The translations under genes and the position numbers were made by a program. Below, piece by piece: positions 1 through 12,440 of a stretch of 64,000 nucleotides of DNA (the first letter of the stretch is position 1; each line of letters starts with the position of its first letter). This DNA is from Lamellibrachia columna (taxonomy: Eukaryota; Annelida; Polychaeta; Sabellida; Siboglinidae), in assembly GCA_963662155.1 (NCBI GenBank), contig OY759266.1, positions 281,001 through 345,000 on the forward strand, written 5' to 3'. The notes below the pieces were generated by a model that saw only the letters and a program-made list of their open reading frames with translations, was not told the origin of the DNA and ran no database searches.

Positions 1-480
1 ATTCACTCCCCTAAAGGTAGGCTGTGGTCACATGTCATTGGAACACTAAGATTCACTCCCCTAAAGGTAGGCTGTGGTCACTTGTCAGTGGAACACTAAG
101 ATTCACACCCCTAAAGGTAGGCTGTGGTCACTTCTCAGTGGGATACTAAGATTCACACCCCTAAAGGTAGGCTGTGGTCACATGTCATTGGAACACTAAG
201 ATTCACTCCCCTAAAGGTAGGCTGTGGTCACTTGTCAGTGGAACACTAAGATTCACTCCCCTAAAGGTAGACTGTGTTCATGTGTCAGTTGGAACACTAA
301 GATTCACTCCCCTAAAGGTAGGCTGTGGTCATTTGTCAGTGGAACACTAAGATTTACTCCCCTAAAGGTAGGCTGTGGTCACTTGTCAGTGGAACACTAA
401 GATTCACTCCCCTAAAGGTAGGCTGTTGTCATGTGTCAGTGGAACACTAAGATTCACTCCCTTAAAGGTAGGCTATTGTT
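1..480. repeat. 50-bp minisatellite
   Basis: About nine and a half tandem copies of a 50-bp unit containing cccctaaaggtaggctg and ggaacactaag, drifting at the right end. It runs off the left edge of the window. No coding potential is seen. Confidence 0.95.
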
Positions 481-689
481 ACATTTTTCAAGTATTAAAT
501 AATAATATCATTATTTCACACTGACATTATTAATTGAAGGTTTTGTCATGTGATCTAGCTGGATGTTTGACGTTATGGCAGATATTTATGAAATGTCCTT
601 TTTATGGTAAAGTACATTTATTATCATTTTGCTTGATTCATTTTAGTTTTAACGATACTTGGCATTCTGCCAATATTTTGTCGACCAGT
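481..689. other. AT-rich stretch without a recognised gene
   Basis: Non-repetitive intronic-looking sequence between the 50-bp array and a LINE remnant. A short open frame here shows no recognisable protein features. Confidence 0.6.
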
Positions 690-775
690 GCATTGAGTCC
701 AATAAATATTCATCTACATGTAACCCACCTCTCTAAAATACTTGTCAATTTTGTTTTTAAATAGTCATGCTGATA
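690..775 (-). mobile_element. diverged LINE 3' end remnant
   Basis: The stretch with gtccaataaatattcatct and cttgtcaattttgtttttaa matches, with many changes, the 3' end of the CR1/jockey-group LINE seen at 13.9 kb and 63.2 kb. It is an old short fragment. Confidence 0.55.
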
Positions 776-827
776 GGTGGTTGGTGTTGCCTTTCAGGAG
801 ACAGTGATTGATTGGTTTGCCTTTCAG

Positions 828-918
828 GTGACATAGATGTTGATGCGCCATTCCTTGAAATCCGCATCTTCAATCCAGTTCATGACAAGGTTGCCGCTAC
901 AGGCCTCTTCACCCTCCG
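828..918 (+). CDS. internal exon of a host gene (exon A)
   Basis: This 91-nt open exon lies between a good 3' splice site (tttgcctttcag) and a good 5' splice site (CG|GTAGGT). It enters needing one upstream base and leaves with two bases of a codon, which fits the exon at 12813. The translation contains DAPFLEIRIFNPVHDK and ends FTLR, and reads like conserved globular protein. I do not recognise the family. A second copy of the acceptor motif lies 30 bp upstream; splicing there stays in phase but meets a TGA after three codons. Earlier exons lie outside the window. The splice donor at its end is the seed of the 22-bp minisatellite that follows. Confidence 0.8.
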
Positions 919-3680
919 GTAGGTGCATGTTCACCCTCCATCTGTTCACCCTCTGGTGAATGTCTGTTTACCTCTGGTAGATGTCTGTTTTCCCTCTGTT
1001 AGATGTCTATTGATACACTGCCAGTGTATGAACAGACATACTCTGGCAGATGTCTGTTCACCCTCTGGTAGATGTATGTTCACCCTGTTTGTTCACCCTC
1101 TGGTAGATGTCTATTCATCCTCTGGTAGATGTCTGTTCACCCTCTGGTAGGTGTCTGTTCACACTCTGGTAGATGTCTGTTCACACTCTGGGAGATGTCT
1201 GTTCACACTCTGGTTGATGTCTGTTCACACTCTAGTAGGTGTCTGTTCACCCTCTGGTAGATGTCTGTTCACACTCTGGTAGGTGTCTGTTCACCCTCTG
1301 GTTGATGTCTGTTCACACTCTGGTAGATGTCTGTTCACCCTCTGGTAGGTGTCTGTTCACACTCTGCTACGTGTCTGTTCACACTCTGGTAGTTGTCTGT
1401 TCACACTCTGGTAGATGTCTGTTCACACTCTGGTAGATGTCTGTTCACACTCTGGTAGATGTCTGTTCACACTCTGGTAGATGTCTGTTCACCCTCTGGT
1501 AGGTGTCTGTTCACACTCTGGTAGATGTCTGTTCACACTCTGGTAGATGTCTGTTCACACTCTGGTAGATGTCTGTTCACACTCTGGGAGATGTCTGTTC
1601 ACACTCTGGTTGATGTCTGTTCACACTCTGGTAGGTGTCTGTTCACCCTCTGGTTGATGTCTGTTCACACTCTGGTAGATGTCTGTTCACCCTCTGGTAG
1701 GTGTCTGTTCACACTCTGGTAGGTGTCTGTTCACACTCTGGTAGATGTCTGTTCACCCTCTGGTAGGTGTCTGTTCACACTCTGGTAGGTGTCTGTTCAC
1801 CCTCTGGTAGGTGTCTGTTCACCCTCTGGTAGGTGTCTGTTCACCCTCTGGTAGGTGTCTGTTCACCCTCTGGTAGGTGTCTGTTCACACTCTGGTAGAT
1901 GTCTGTTCACCCTCTGGTAGGTGTTTGTTCACCCTCTGGTAGATGTCTGTTCACCCTCTGGTAGATGTCTGTTCACCCTCTGGTAGGTGTCTGTTCACCC
2001 TCTGGTAGGTGTCTGTTCACCCTCTGGTTGATGTCTGTTCACACTCTGGTAGGTGTCTGTTCACACTCTGGTAGGTGTCTGTTCACACTCTGGTAGGTGT
2101 CTGTTCACCCTCTGGTAGATGTCTGTTCACACTCTGGTAGGTGTCTGTTCACCCTCTGGTTGATGTCTGTTCACACTCTGGTAGATGTCTGTTCACCCTC
2201 TGGTTGATGTCTGTTCACACTCTGGTAGATGTCTGTTCACCCTCTAGTTGGTGTCTGTACACCCTGTGGTAGGTGTCTGTTCACACTCTGGTAGATGTCT
2301 GTTCACCCTCTGGTAGATGTCTGTTCACCCTCTGGTTGATGTCTGTTCACACTCTGGTAGATGTCTGTTCACCCTCTGGTAGGTGTCTGTTCACACTCTG
2401 GTAGGTGTCTGTTCACCCTCTGGTAGGTGTCTGTTCACCCTCTGGTAGGTGTCTGTTCACCCTCTGGTAGGTGTCTGTTCACACTCTGGTAGATGTCTGT
2501 TCACCCTCTGGTAGGTGTTTGTTCACCCTCTGGTAGATGTCTGTTCACCATCTGGTAGATGTCTGTTCACCCTCTGGTAGGTGTATGTTCACACTCTGGT
2601 AGATGTCTGTTCACACTCTGGTAGGTGTCTGTTCACCCTCTGGTAGGTGTCTGTTCACCCTCTGGTAGGTGTCTGTTCACACTCTGGTAGGTGTCTGTTC
2701 ACACTCTGGGAGATGTTTGTTCACCCTCTGGTAGATGTCTGTTCACCCTCTGGTAGGTGTCTGTTCACACTCTGGGAGATGTCTGTTCACCCTCTGGTAG
2801 ATGTCTGTTCACCCTCTGGTAGATGTCTGTTCACCCTCTGGTAGATGTCTGTTCACCCTCTGGTACGTGTCTGTTCACCCTCTGGTTGATGTCTGTTCAC
2901 ACTCTGGTAGGTATCTGTTCACCCTCTGGTTGATGTCTGTTCACACTCTGGTAGATGTCTGTTCACCCTCTGGTAGATGTCTGTTCACACTCTGGTAGGT
3001 GTCTGTTCACCCTCTGGTTGATGTCTGTTCACACTCTGGTAGATGTCTGTTCACCCTCTGGTAGATGTCTGTTCACCCTCTGGTAGGTGTCTGTTCACCC
3101 TCTGGTTGATGTCTGTTCACACTCTGGTAGATGTCTGTTCACCCTCTGGTAGATGTCTGTTCACACTCTGGTAGGTGTCTGTTCACCCTCTGGTTGATGT
3201 CTGTTCACACTCTGGTAGATGTCTGTTCACCCTCTGGTAGATGTCTGTTCACACTCTGGTAGGTGTCTGTTCACCCTCTGGTTGATGTCTGTTCACACTC
3301 TGGTAGATGTCTGTTCACCCTCTGGTAGATGTCTGTTCACCCTCTGGTAGGTGTCTGTTCACTCTCTGGTTGATGTCTGTTCACACTCTGGTAGATGTCT
3401 GTTCACCCTCTGGTAGATGTCTGTTCACACTCTGGTAGATGTCTGTTCACCCTCTGGTAGATGTCTGTTCACCCTCTGGTAGATGTATGTTCACCCTCTA
3501 GTTGGTGTCTGTTCACCCTGTGGTAGGTGTCTGTTCACACTCTGGTAGATGTCTGTTCACCCTCTGGTTGATGTCTGTTCACACTCTGGTAGATGTCCGT
3601 TCACCCTCTGGTAGGTGTCTGTTCACACTCTGGTAGATGTCTGTTCACCCTCTGGTAGATGTCTGTTCACACTCTGATAG
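907..3680. repeat. 22-bp minisatellite built on a splice donor
   Basis: Well over a hundred tandem units of the form ttcaccctctggtaggtgtctg. The first unit overlaps the end of exon A (ttcaccctccg|gtaggtg), so the unit is a copy of the exon/intron junction and many units carry CTG|GTAGGT or CTG|GTAGAT. Variation is mostly a/c at one position, a/g in gtaga/gtagg and t in gttga. The array is split by a LINE at about 3681-7206 and resumes afterwards. The short open frames in it are by-products of the repeat. Confidence 0.95.
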
Positions 3681-6600
3681 GTGTATTATTCTGTTGTATG
3701 CAAGTATTACAGTACCTCTGGTACTACAATACCTCAGGGAGTTTGACGCCCCTGCATTGCAGAGTTGAAAATCACTGCCTTGTGATACAGGTTCTCGACA
3801 GAACCGAAGGCTAAGGGAGCAAACCCTAACAGAAAACCATGTCATTGTGGCAGCATCAAGGGTGGTTGATGAATGGAACTCCCAACATCTCCCGACCAGC
3901 CACTGCAGGGATAAATAGCTCGCGCCTGTCTTGACGTGTTCTTGCCGGTGTGAGACCTCTATTTGCTCCCCGAGAGAGTGCCGCTAGTAACTTGCAAAAG
4001 CCAGCAGCACTTCAACACTTTTTGCAAGCAGCTCTCATGAAATGCACAACCGCACGAATTACCATACCGGACCGGTCGTCGCCCGGGTTACCAAGGACCG
4101 CGCTGCTCGACCTCATCTTCCGTCGACAGTGAAAAATCAGCTAGGAAGAAGAGAACAACTATCAATCGCTCAATGGAACGTCAGGACTCTCCTCGACCGA
4201 GAAGTAGCCAACCGACCGGAAAGACGTACTGCACTAGTAGCAATGGAACTCGCCAAGTACAATATAGACATTGCCGCCCTGTGCGAAACAAGGTTCTCAG
4301 AGTCTGGTAGTCTTAATGACTTGGAATACTCTTTCTTCTGGAGTGGCAGACCCAAAGGAGAGAGAAGGGAGGCTGGAGTGGGCTTTGCTATAAAGAAGGA
4401 CATCGTGACAATGCTGACAGAAATGCCACGGCCAGTAAGTGACAGAATCATGATGATGAGACTACCTCTGAGCAAGGACAACTATGCTACAATTATCAGT
4501 GTTTACGCTCCAACAATGACAAACCCGGACGATAACAAGGAGGCTTTCTACAACCAGCTGTCAAGTACGCTCAGAGACATCCCTCGTACCGATAAGCTAC
4601 TGCTGATAGGAGACTTCAATGCAAGGATAGGAAGAGACAATGACAAATGGACCATGGTCATGGGCAAATATGGGATCGGGAAATGCAACTCCAATGGCGA
4701 GCTTCTACTGGCTTTGTGCTCTGAGTTCGAACTGATAGTGACGAACACCATGTTCAAGCAGAAGGATGAACGCAAGACCACCTGGATGCATCCTCGTTCC
4801 AGACACTGGCATATGATCGACTTCATCATCACGAGGTGTCGGGATAAGATGGACATCCACAGTACTCGAGCCATGCGTGGAGCTAACTGCTGGACCGATC
4901 ACCATATGCTGAGGTCAAAAGTGGCATTTAGAGTACGACAAAAGCACAACAGACAAGGGGTAAGAAAACCGACCAAGCTAAACACAGCAAAACTACGTAC
5001 CATCAGTCATAGGGAGAGCTTCGAGCAGGAGATGGACAGCGCTCTCGCCCAATGGGAGGAGAAGGAAAGCTCAACACCAGATGAGGAATGGGCAGCTCTG
5101 CAACAGGTAGTATACAACACAGCTAAAACATTTCTCGGCAAGCCAGACAGAAAACACCAGGACTGGTTCGACCCCAACGACCAGGAGCTACAAAATCTAA
5201 TAAGCAGAAGAGACCAATCCCACCAGAGAGTGTTGCAGACCAGGAGTACTAGATCCACCACTGCAGCGTACAAAGATGCCTGCAGACTGCTACAAAAACG
5301 CACCCGTGCCCTGAAGTCAGAATGGTGGGAAATGAAGGCAGAGGAGCTGCAGAGATCTGCAGACAGAAATGACATGAAGGGCTTCTACAATGGACTGAAG
5401 GAAGTGTGGGGACCCGCGAAAAAGGGACCTGTTCACCTGAAGTCAACAGATGGAATGGAGACCTTCTCTGACAGCAAGAGAGTTGTGGCAAGATGGAGTG
5501 AACACTTCCAAAAACTACTCAACGTCCCTGGCGACATAGAACATGAAGCTCTTGTCAACATCCAGCAGCGCATTACCAACACATGCCTTGATGAGATTCC
5601 AAACATGGATGAGATGGCTAGAGCAATCGCCGGCCTGAAAGATGGCAAAGCACCTGGGAGTGATGGAATTCCTGCTGAAGTATGGAAGCACGGAGGAGAC
5701 AATCTGTCCAACAGACTGCACCAATTAATCACCAAAGCCTGGGAAGAGGGTTCTGTACCACAAGCGTGGAAGGATGCCAGCATTGTAACCATCTACAAGA
5801 AAGGAGATCGAACAGACTGTGGGAACTACAGAGGAATCTCTCTTCTTTCCATAGCAGGCAAGATCTTCGCCAGGATCCTGCTCAACAGACTATCTATTCA
5901 CATAACACCAGAAGTAGTTCCGGAGACACAGTGTGGCTTCAGATCCAACCGGACCACAGCGGACATGATATTTTGTCTTCGACAACTACAAGAAAAGTGC
6001 ATTGAGCAGGACCGACCACTATATATAGTATTTGTCGACTTCACGAAGGCGTTTGATACAGTCGGAAGGACTGGGCTATGGCAGCTACTGAGGAAATATG
6101 GATGCCCAGAGAAATTCACAACCATGATCGAGGCTCTACATACGGGAATGATGGCGAATGTGAGTGTTGGAGGGGAAGTCTCGGAAACGTTCGGTGTTAC
6201 CAATGGTGTCAAGCAAGGCTGTGTACTGGCCCCCACGCTCTTCTCCATCTTCCTATCAGCAATGCTTGTCGAGGCTTTCCGAGGCATGGGAGATGGCGTC
6301 TATATACAGTCTAGACAGAGCGCTGACCTATTCAACATCGCACACTTCAGAGCGAAGACCAAGACTACCCAGATACTTGTGAGAGAGCTGCTATACGCAG
6401 ATGACAGTGCACTGGTCGCCCACTCCGCTGAAGAGATCCAGAGAATAGTGGATGCTTTCTCCGATGCATCAAAGAAGTTCGGCCTGAAGATTAACATCAA
6501 GAAGACGGAAGTGCTGTACCAACCCAACTCTACAAGAACCCGAGAGGAGGATATCATGGTTGATGGAAACAAACTGAACTCTGTTCCGGAATTCACCTAC

Positions 6601-7211
6601 CTCGGAAGCACTATATCAAGTGATGGACGCATTGATGCTGAAATACAGAGGAGGATGGCCAAGGCTAGCGCATCTTTCGGCCGATTACGCCAGAGACTCT
6701 GGAACAACCACCATGTGTCCACGCGGGTCAAAGGCAAGATCTACCGTGCAATTGTGCTATCCACCTTACTATACGGAGCCGAGGCCTGGACAGTGTACAG
6801 ACGACAGGTGAAAAAGCTGCATGCCTTCATGATGCGACATCTGCGTTCGATCATGAGGCTAACCTGGAAGGACAAAGTGACAAACAAGGAAATACTCGGT
6901 CGGATAGGGCTGCCCTCTATGGAAGATCTTCTGATCAAAAAGAATCTCCTGTGGACTGGACACCTCATGAGGATGTCATCAGACAGACTACCAAAGCAGA
7001 TCCTCTACTCTCAATTGTCTTCTGGTCACAGACAGAGAGGACGCCCTCGTCTCCGGTTCAAGGATACCATCAAGAGAAACCTCAAGCTGAGAGACATAAA
7101 GACCGACTCATGGACATCACTCTCACAGCAGAGAACTAAATGGAGTGCGGCGGTCAAGAAATGAAAGCAGTCTTTGTCGCATAGCGACTGACAGCATGAT
7201 GATGATGATGA
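3681..7211 (+). mobile_element. RTE-like non-LTR retrotransposon, apparently full length
   Basis: A roughly 3.5-kb insertion in the 22-bp array. The left side is a leader of about 360 bp containing ggataaatagctcgcgcc, then one long open frame, then a short (GAT)n tail typical of RTE-group 3' ends. The array sequence AGGTGT appears on both sides (ctgatAGGTGT and gatgAGGTGT) and may be the target-site duplication. Insertion into the array postdates at least part of its expansion. Confidence 0.85.
4042..7164 (+). CDS. LINE ORF2: endonuclease and reverse transcriptase
   Basis: Uninterrupted 1040-codon frame. The N-terminal third is an AP-type endonuclease (QWNVRTL near residue 45, GDFNARIG near 190, IDFIITR near 255, TDHHM near 290). 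The reverse transcriptase follows with KKGDRTDCGNYRGISLL near 590, the motif A aspartate in FVDFTKAFDTV near 664, GVKQGCVLAPTLFSIFLS near 715 and the catalytic YADD near 784. The C-terminus has the LLYGAEAW segment and a basic end usual in this group. Role: target-primed reverse transcription of the element RNA. No stop or frameshift is seen, so the copy is young or recently active. The start is the first ATG that keeps the whole endonuclease; a slightly later start is possible. Confidence 0.95.
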   Translation: MHNRTNYHTGPVVARVTKDRAARPHLPSTVKNQLGRREQLSIAQWNVRTLLDREVANRPERRTALVAMELAKYNIDIAALCETRFSESGSLNDLEYSFFWSGRPKGERREAGVGFAIKKDIVTMLTEMPRPVSDRIMMMRLPLSKDNYATIISVYAPTMTNPDDNKEAFYNQLSSTLRDIPRTDKLLLIGDFNARIGRDNDKWTMVMGKYGIGKCNSNGELLLALCSEFELIVTNTMFKQKDERKTTWMHPRSRHWHMIDFIITRCRDKMDIHSTRAMRGANCWTDHHMLRSKVAFRVRQKHNRQGVRKPTKLNTAKLRTISHRESFEQEMDSALAQWEEKESSTPDEEWAALQQVVYNTAKTFLGKPDRKHQDWFDPNDQELQNLISRRDQSHQRVLQTRSTRSTTAAYKDACRLLQKRTRALKSEWWEMKAEELQRSADRNDMKGFYNGLKEVWGPAKKGPVHLKSTDGMETFSDSKRVVARWSEHFQKLLNVPGDIEHEALVNIQQRITNTCLDEIPNMDEMARAIAGLKDGKAPGSDGIPAEVWKHGGDNLSNRLHQLITKAWEEGSVPQAWKDASIVTIYKKGDRTDCGNYRGISLLSIAGKIFARILLNRLSIHITPEVVPETQCGFRSNRTTADMIFCLRQLQEKCIEQDRPLYIVFVDFTKAFDTVGRTGLWQLLRKYGCPEKFTTMIEALHTGMMANVSVGGEVSETFGVTNGVKQGCVLAPTLFSIFLSAMLVEAFRGMGDGVYIQSRQSADLFNIAHFRAKTKTTQILVRELLYADDSALVAHSAEEIQRIVDAFSDASKKFGLKINIKKTEVLYQPNSTRTREEDIMVDGNKLNSVPEFTYLGSTISSDGRIDAEIQRRMAKASASFGRLRQRLWNNHHVSTRVKGKIYRAIVLSTLLYGAEAWTVYRRQVKKLHAFMMRHLRSIMRLTWKDKVTNKEILGRIGLPSMEDLLIKKNLLWTGHLMRMSSDRLPKQILYSQLSSGHRQRGRPRLRFKDTIKRNLKLRDIKTDSWTSLSQQRTKWSAAVKK

Positions 7212-7785
7212 GGTGTCTATTCACCCTCTGGTTGATGTATGTTCACACTCTGGTAGATGTCTGTTCACCCTCTGGTAGGTGTCTGTTCACACTCTGGTAG
7301 ATGTCTGTTCACCCTCTGGTAGGTGTCTGTTCACACTCTGGTAGATGTCTGTTCACCCTCTAGTTGGTGTCTGTTCACCCTGTGGAAGGTGTCTGTTCAC
7401 ACTCTGGTAGATGTCTGTTCACCCTCTGGTTGATGTCTGTTCACACTCTGGTAGATGTCTGTTCACCCTCTGGTAGATGTCTGTTCACCCTCTGGTAGGT
7501 GTCTGTTCACACTCTGGTAGATGTCTGTTCACCCTCTGGTTGATGTCTGTTCACCCTCTGGTAGATGTCTGTTCACCCTCTGGTAGGTGTCTGTTCACCC
7601 TCTGGTAGATGTCTGTTCACCCTCTGGTAGATGTCTGTTCACCCTCTGGTAGATGTCTGTTCACACTCTGGTAGGTGTCTGTTCACCCTCTGGTAGATGT
7701 CTGTTCACCCTCTGGTAGATGTCTGTTCACACTCTGGTAGGTGTCTGTTCACCCTCTGGTAGGTGTCTGTTCACCCTCTCGTGAG
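7207..7785. repeat. 22-bp minisatellite, right part
   Basis: Continuation of the splice-donor-derived 22-bp array after the LINE, about 26 units, ending where unique sequence with cgtgagtgtgatcttaag begins. Confidence 0.95.
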
Positions 7786-7955
7786 TGTGATCTTAAGACT
7801 AGGGTTACGTATAAGTGTGGAAGACATCTTGGAAGAGTAGTTGCTGTTGTGTGTACAGAAGGGGTGGTAGCTGAGGGGCATAGTAGCTCTGCAGTATACT
7901 GCCTGAATCGGGTGGCAGGGATTCCAGTCCACCTACTGCCGTTTAGAAGCTGTGT

Positions 7956-10900
7956 ATGCAGGTACTGGTGCCGTATAAGACCACACTGTCTAGGCAGGTA
8001 CTGGTGCCGTATAAGACCACACTGTCTAGGCAGGTACTGGTGCCATACAAGACCACACTGTTTAGGCAGATACTGGTGCCATATAAGACCACACTGTTTA
8101 GGCAGATACTGGTGCCATATAAGACCACACTGTCTAGGCAGATACTGGTGCCATATAAGACCACACTTTCTAGGCAGATACTGGTGCCATATAAGACTAC
8201 ACTGTCTAGGCAGATACTGGTGCCATATAAGACCACACTGTTTAGGCAGATACTGGTGCCATACAAGACCACACTGTCTAGGCAGATACTGGTGCCATAT
8301 AAGACCACACTGTCTAGGCAGGTACTGGTGCCGTGTAAGACCACCCTGTCTAGGCAGATACTGGTGCCATACAAGACCACACTGTCTAGGCAGATACTGG
8401 TGCCATATAAGACCAAACTGTCTAGGCAGATACTGGTGCCATATAAGACCACACTGTCTAGGCAGATACTGGTGCCATATAAGACCAAACTGTCTAGGCA
8501 GATACTTGTGCCATACAAGACCACACTGTCTAGGCAGATACTGGTGCCATATAAGACCAAACTGTCTAGGCAGATACTGGTGCCATACAAGACCACACTG
8601 TCTAGGCAGATACTGGTGCCATATAAGACCACACTGTCTAGGCAGATACTGGTGCCATATAAGACCACACTGTCTAGGCAGATACTGGTGCCATACAAGA
8701 CCACACTGTCTAGGCAGGTACTGGTGCCGTATAAGACCACACTGTCTAGGCAGATACTGGTGCCATACAAGACCACACTGTCTAGGCAGGTACTGGTGCC
8801 GTATAAGACCACACTGTCTAGGCAGATACTGGTGCCATACAAGACCACACTGTCTAGGCAGGTACTGGTGCCGTATAAGACCACACTGTCTAGGCAGATA
8901 CTGGTGCCATACAAGACCACACTGTCTAGGCAGGTACTGGTGCCATATAAGACCACACTGTCTAGGCAGGTACTGGTGCCGTATAAGACCACACTGTCTA
9001 GGCAGATACTGGTGCCATATAAGACCACACTGTCTAGGCAGATACTGGTGCCATATAAGACCACACTGTCTAGGCAGATACTGGTGCCATATAAGACCAA
9101 ACTGTCTAGGCAGATACTGGTGCCATACAAGACCACACTGTCTAGGCAGGTACTGGTGCCATATAAGACCACACTGTCTAGGCAGATACTGGTGCCATAC
9201 AAGACCACACTGTCTAGGCAGGTACTGGTGCCGTATAAGACCACACTGTCTAGGCAGATACTGGTGCCATACAAGACCACACTGTCTAGGCAGATACTGG
9301 TGCCATATAAGACCACACTGTCTAGGCAGATACTGGTGCCATACAAGACCACACTGTCTAGGCAGATACTGGTGCCATACAAGACCACACTGTCTAGGCA
9401 GGTACTGGTGCCATATAAGACCACACTGTCTAGGCAGATACTGGTGCCATATAAGACCACACTGTCTAGGCAGATACTGGTGCCATACAAGACCACACTG
9501 TCTAGGCAGATACTGGTGCCATACAAGACCACATTGTCTAGGCAGATACTGGTGCCATACAAGACCACACTGTCTAGGCAGATACTGGTGCCATACAAGA
9601 CCACACTGTCTAGGCAGATACTGGTGCCATACAAGACCACATTGTCTAGGCAGATACTGGTGCCATACAAGACCACACTGTCTAGGCAGATACTGGTGCC
9701 ATACAAGACCACACTGTCTAGGCAGATACTGGTGCCATACAAGACCACACTGTCTAGGCAGATACTGGTGCCATACAAGACCACATTGTCTAGGCAGATA
9801 CTGGTGCCATACAAGACCACACTGTCTAGGCAGATACTGGTGCCATATAAGACCACACTGTCTAGGCAGATACTGGTGCCATACAAGACCACACTGTCTA
9901 GGCAGATACTGGTGCCATACAAGACCACATTGTCTAGGCAGATACTGGTGCCATACAAGACCACACTGTCTAGGCAGATACTGGTGCCATACAAGACCAC
10001 ACTGTCTAGGCAGATACTGGTGCCATACAAGACCACACTGTCTAGACAGGTACTGGTGCCATACAAGACCACACTGTCTAGGCAGGTACTGGTGCCATAT
10101 AAGACCACACTGTCTAGGCAGATACTGGTGCCATATAAGACCACACTGTCTAGGCAGATACTGGTGCCATACAAGACCACACTGTCTAGGCAGATACTGG
10201 TGCCATATAAGACCACACTGTCTAGGCAGATACTGGTGCCATATAAGACCACACTGTCTAGGCAGATACTGGTGCCATACAAGACCACACTGTCTAGGCA
10301 GGTACTGGTGCCGTATAAGACCACACTGTCTAGGCAGATACTGGTGCCATATAAGACCACACTGTCTAGGCAGATACTGGTGCCATACAAGACCACACTG
10401 TCTAGGCAGGTACTGGTGCCGTATAAGACCACACTGTCTAGACAGGTACTGGTGCCATACAAGACCACACTGTCTAGGCAGATACTGGTGCCATACAAGA
10501 CCACACTGTCTAGGCAGGTACTGGTGCCGTATAAGACCACACTGTCTAGGCAGATACTGGTGCCATACAAGACCACACTGTCTAGGCAGATACTGGTGCC
10601 ATACAAGACCACATTGTCTAGGTAGATAATGGTGCCATACAAGACCACACTGTCTAGGCAGGTACTGGTGCCATATAAGACCACACTGTCTAGGCAGGTA
10701 CTGGTGCCGTATAAGACCACACTGTCTAGGCAGATACTGGTGCCATATAAGAACACACTGTCTAGGCAGGTACTGGTGCCATATAAGACCACACTGTCTA
10801 GGCAGATACTGGTGCCATACAAGACCACACTGTCTAGGCAGGTACTGGTGCCGTATAAGACCACACTGTCTAGGCAGGTACTGGTGCCATATAAGACCAC

Positions 10901-12440
10901 ACTGTCTAGGCAGGTACTGGTGCCGTATAAGACCACACTGTCTAGGCAGATACTGGTGCCATATAAGACCACACTGTCTAGGCAGATACTGGTGCCATAC
11001 AAGACCACACTGTCTAGGCAGGTACTGGTGCCATATAAGACCACACTGTCTAGGCAGGTACTGGTGCCGTATAAGACCACACTGTCTAGGCAGATACTGG
11101 TGCCATACAAGACCACACTGTCTAGGCAGGTACTGGTGCCGTATAAGACCACACTGTCTAGGCAGATACTGGTGCCATACAAGACCACACTGTCTAGGCA
11201 GATACTGGTGCCATATAAGACCACACTGTCTAGGCAGATACTGGTGCCATATAAGACCACACTGTCTAGGCAGATACTGGTGCCATACAAGACCACACTG
11301 TCTAGGCAGATACTGGTGCCATACAAGACCACACTGTCTAGGCAGATACTGGTGCCGTATAAGACTACACTGTCTAGGCAGGTACTGGTGCCATATAAGA
11401 CCACACTGTCTAGGCAGATACTGGTGCCGTATAAGACCACACTGTCTAGGCAGGTACTGGTGCCATACAAGACCACATTGTCTAGGCAGATACTGGTGCC
11501 ATATAAGACCACACTGTCTAGGCAGATACTGGTGCCATATAAGACCACACTGTCTAGGCAGATACTGGTGCCGTATAAGACCACACTGTCTAGGCAGATA
11601 CTGGTGCCGTATAAGACCACACTGTCTAGGCAGGTACTGGTGCCATATAAGACCACACTGTTTAGGCAGATACTGGTGCCATATAAGACCACACTGTCTA
11701 GGCAGATACTGGTGCCATATAAGACCACACTGTCTAGGCAGATACTGGTGCCGTATAAGACCACACTGTCTAGGCAGATACTGGTGCCATATAAGACCAC
11801 ACTGTCTAGGCAGATACTGGTGCCATATAAGACCACACTGTTTAGGCAGATACTGGTGCCATACAAGACCACACTGTCTAGGCAGATACTGGTGCCATAT
11901 AAGACCACACTGTCTAGGCAGATACTGGTGCCATATAAGACCACACTGTCTAGGCAGATACTGGTGCCATACAAGACCATACTGTCTAGGCAGGTACTGG
12001 TGCCGTATAAGACCACACTGTCTAGGCAGATACTGGTGCCATATAAGACCACACTGTCTAGGCAGATACTGGTGCCATACAAGACCACACTGTCTAGGCA
12101 GGTACTGGTGCCGTATAAGACCACACTGTCTAGGCAGGTACTGGTGCCATACAAGACCACACTGTCTAGGCAGATACTGGTGCCATACAAGACCACACTG
12201 TCTAGGCAGGTACTGGTGCCATATAAGACCACACTGTCTAGGCAGGTACTGGTGCCATATAAGACCACACTGTCTAGGCAGGTAGGTACTGGTGCCATAC
12301 AAGACCACACTGTCTAGGCAGGTACTGGTGCCATATAAGACCACACTGTCTAGGCAGATACTGGTGCCATATAAGACCACACTGTTTAGGCAGATACTGC
12401 TGCAATATTAGACCACACTTTCTAGGCAGGTACTGGTATA
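7956..12440. repeat. 36-bp minisatellite
   Basis: About 124 tandem units of ggcagatactggtgccatac followed by aagaccacactgtcta. Units differ mainly at three sites: a/g in caga/cagg, ca/ta/cg in the ccatac block, and c/t in the actgtct block. Because 36 is a multiple of three and the unit lacks stops in several frames, very long open frames exist on both strands; they are artefacts. Units with cagg carry CAG|GTACTG, a plausible splice donor. The array ends just upstream of exon B, with a SINE close to its right edge. Confidence 0.97.

Noticed and set aside
7749..12380. Very long open frames (up to about 1540 codons) on both strands
   Set aside because: Produced by the 36-bp repeat being a multiple of three without stops; no non-repeat protein features.
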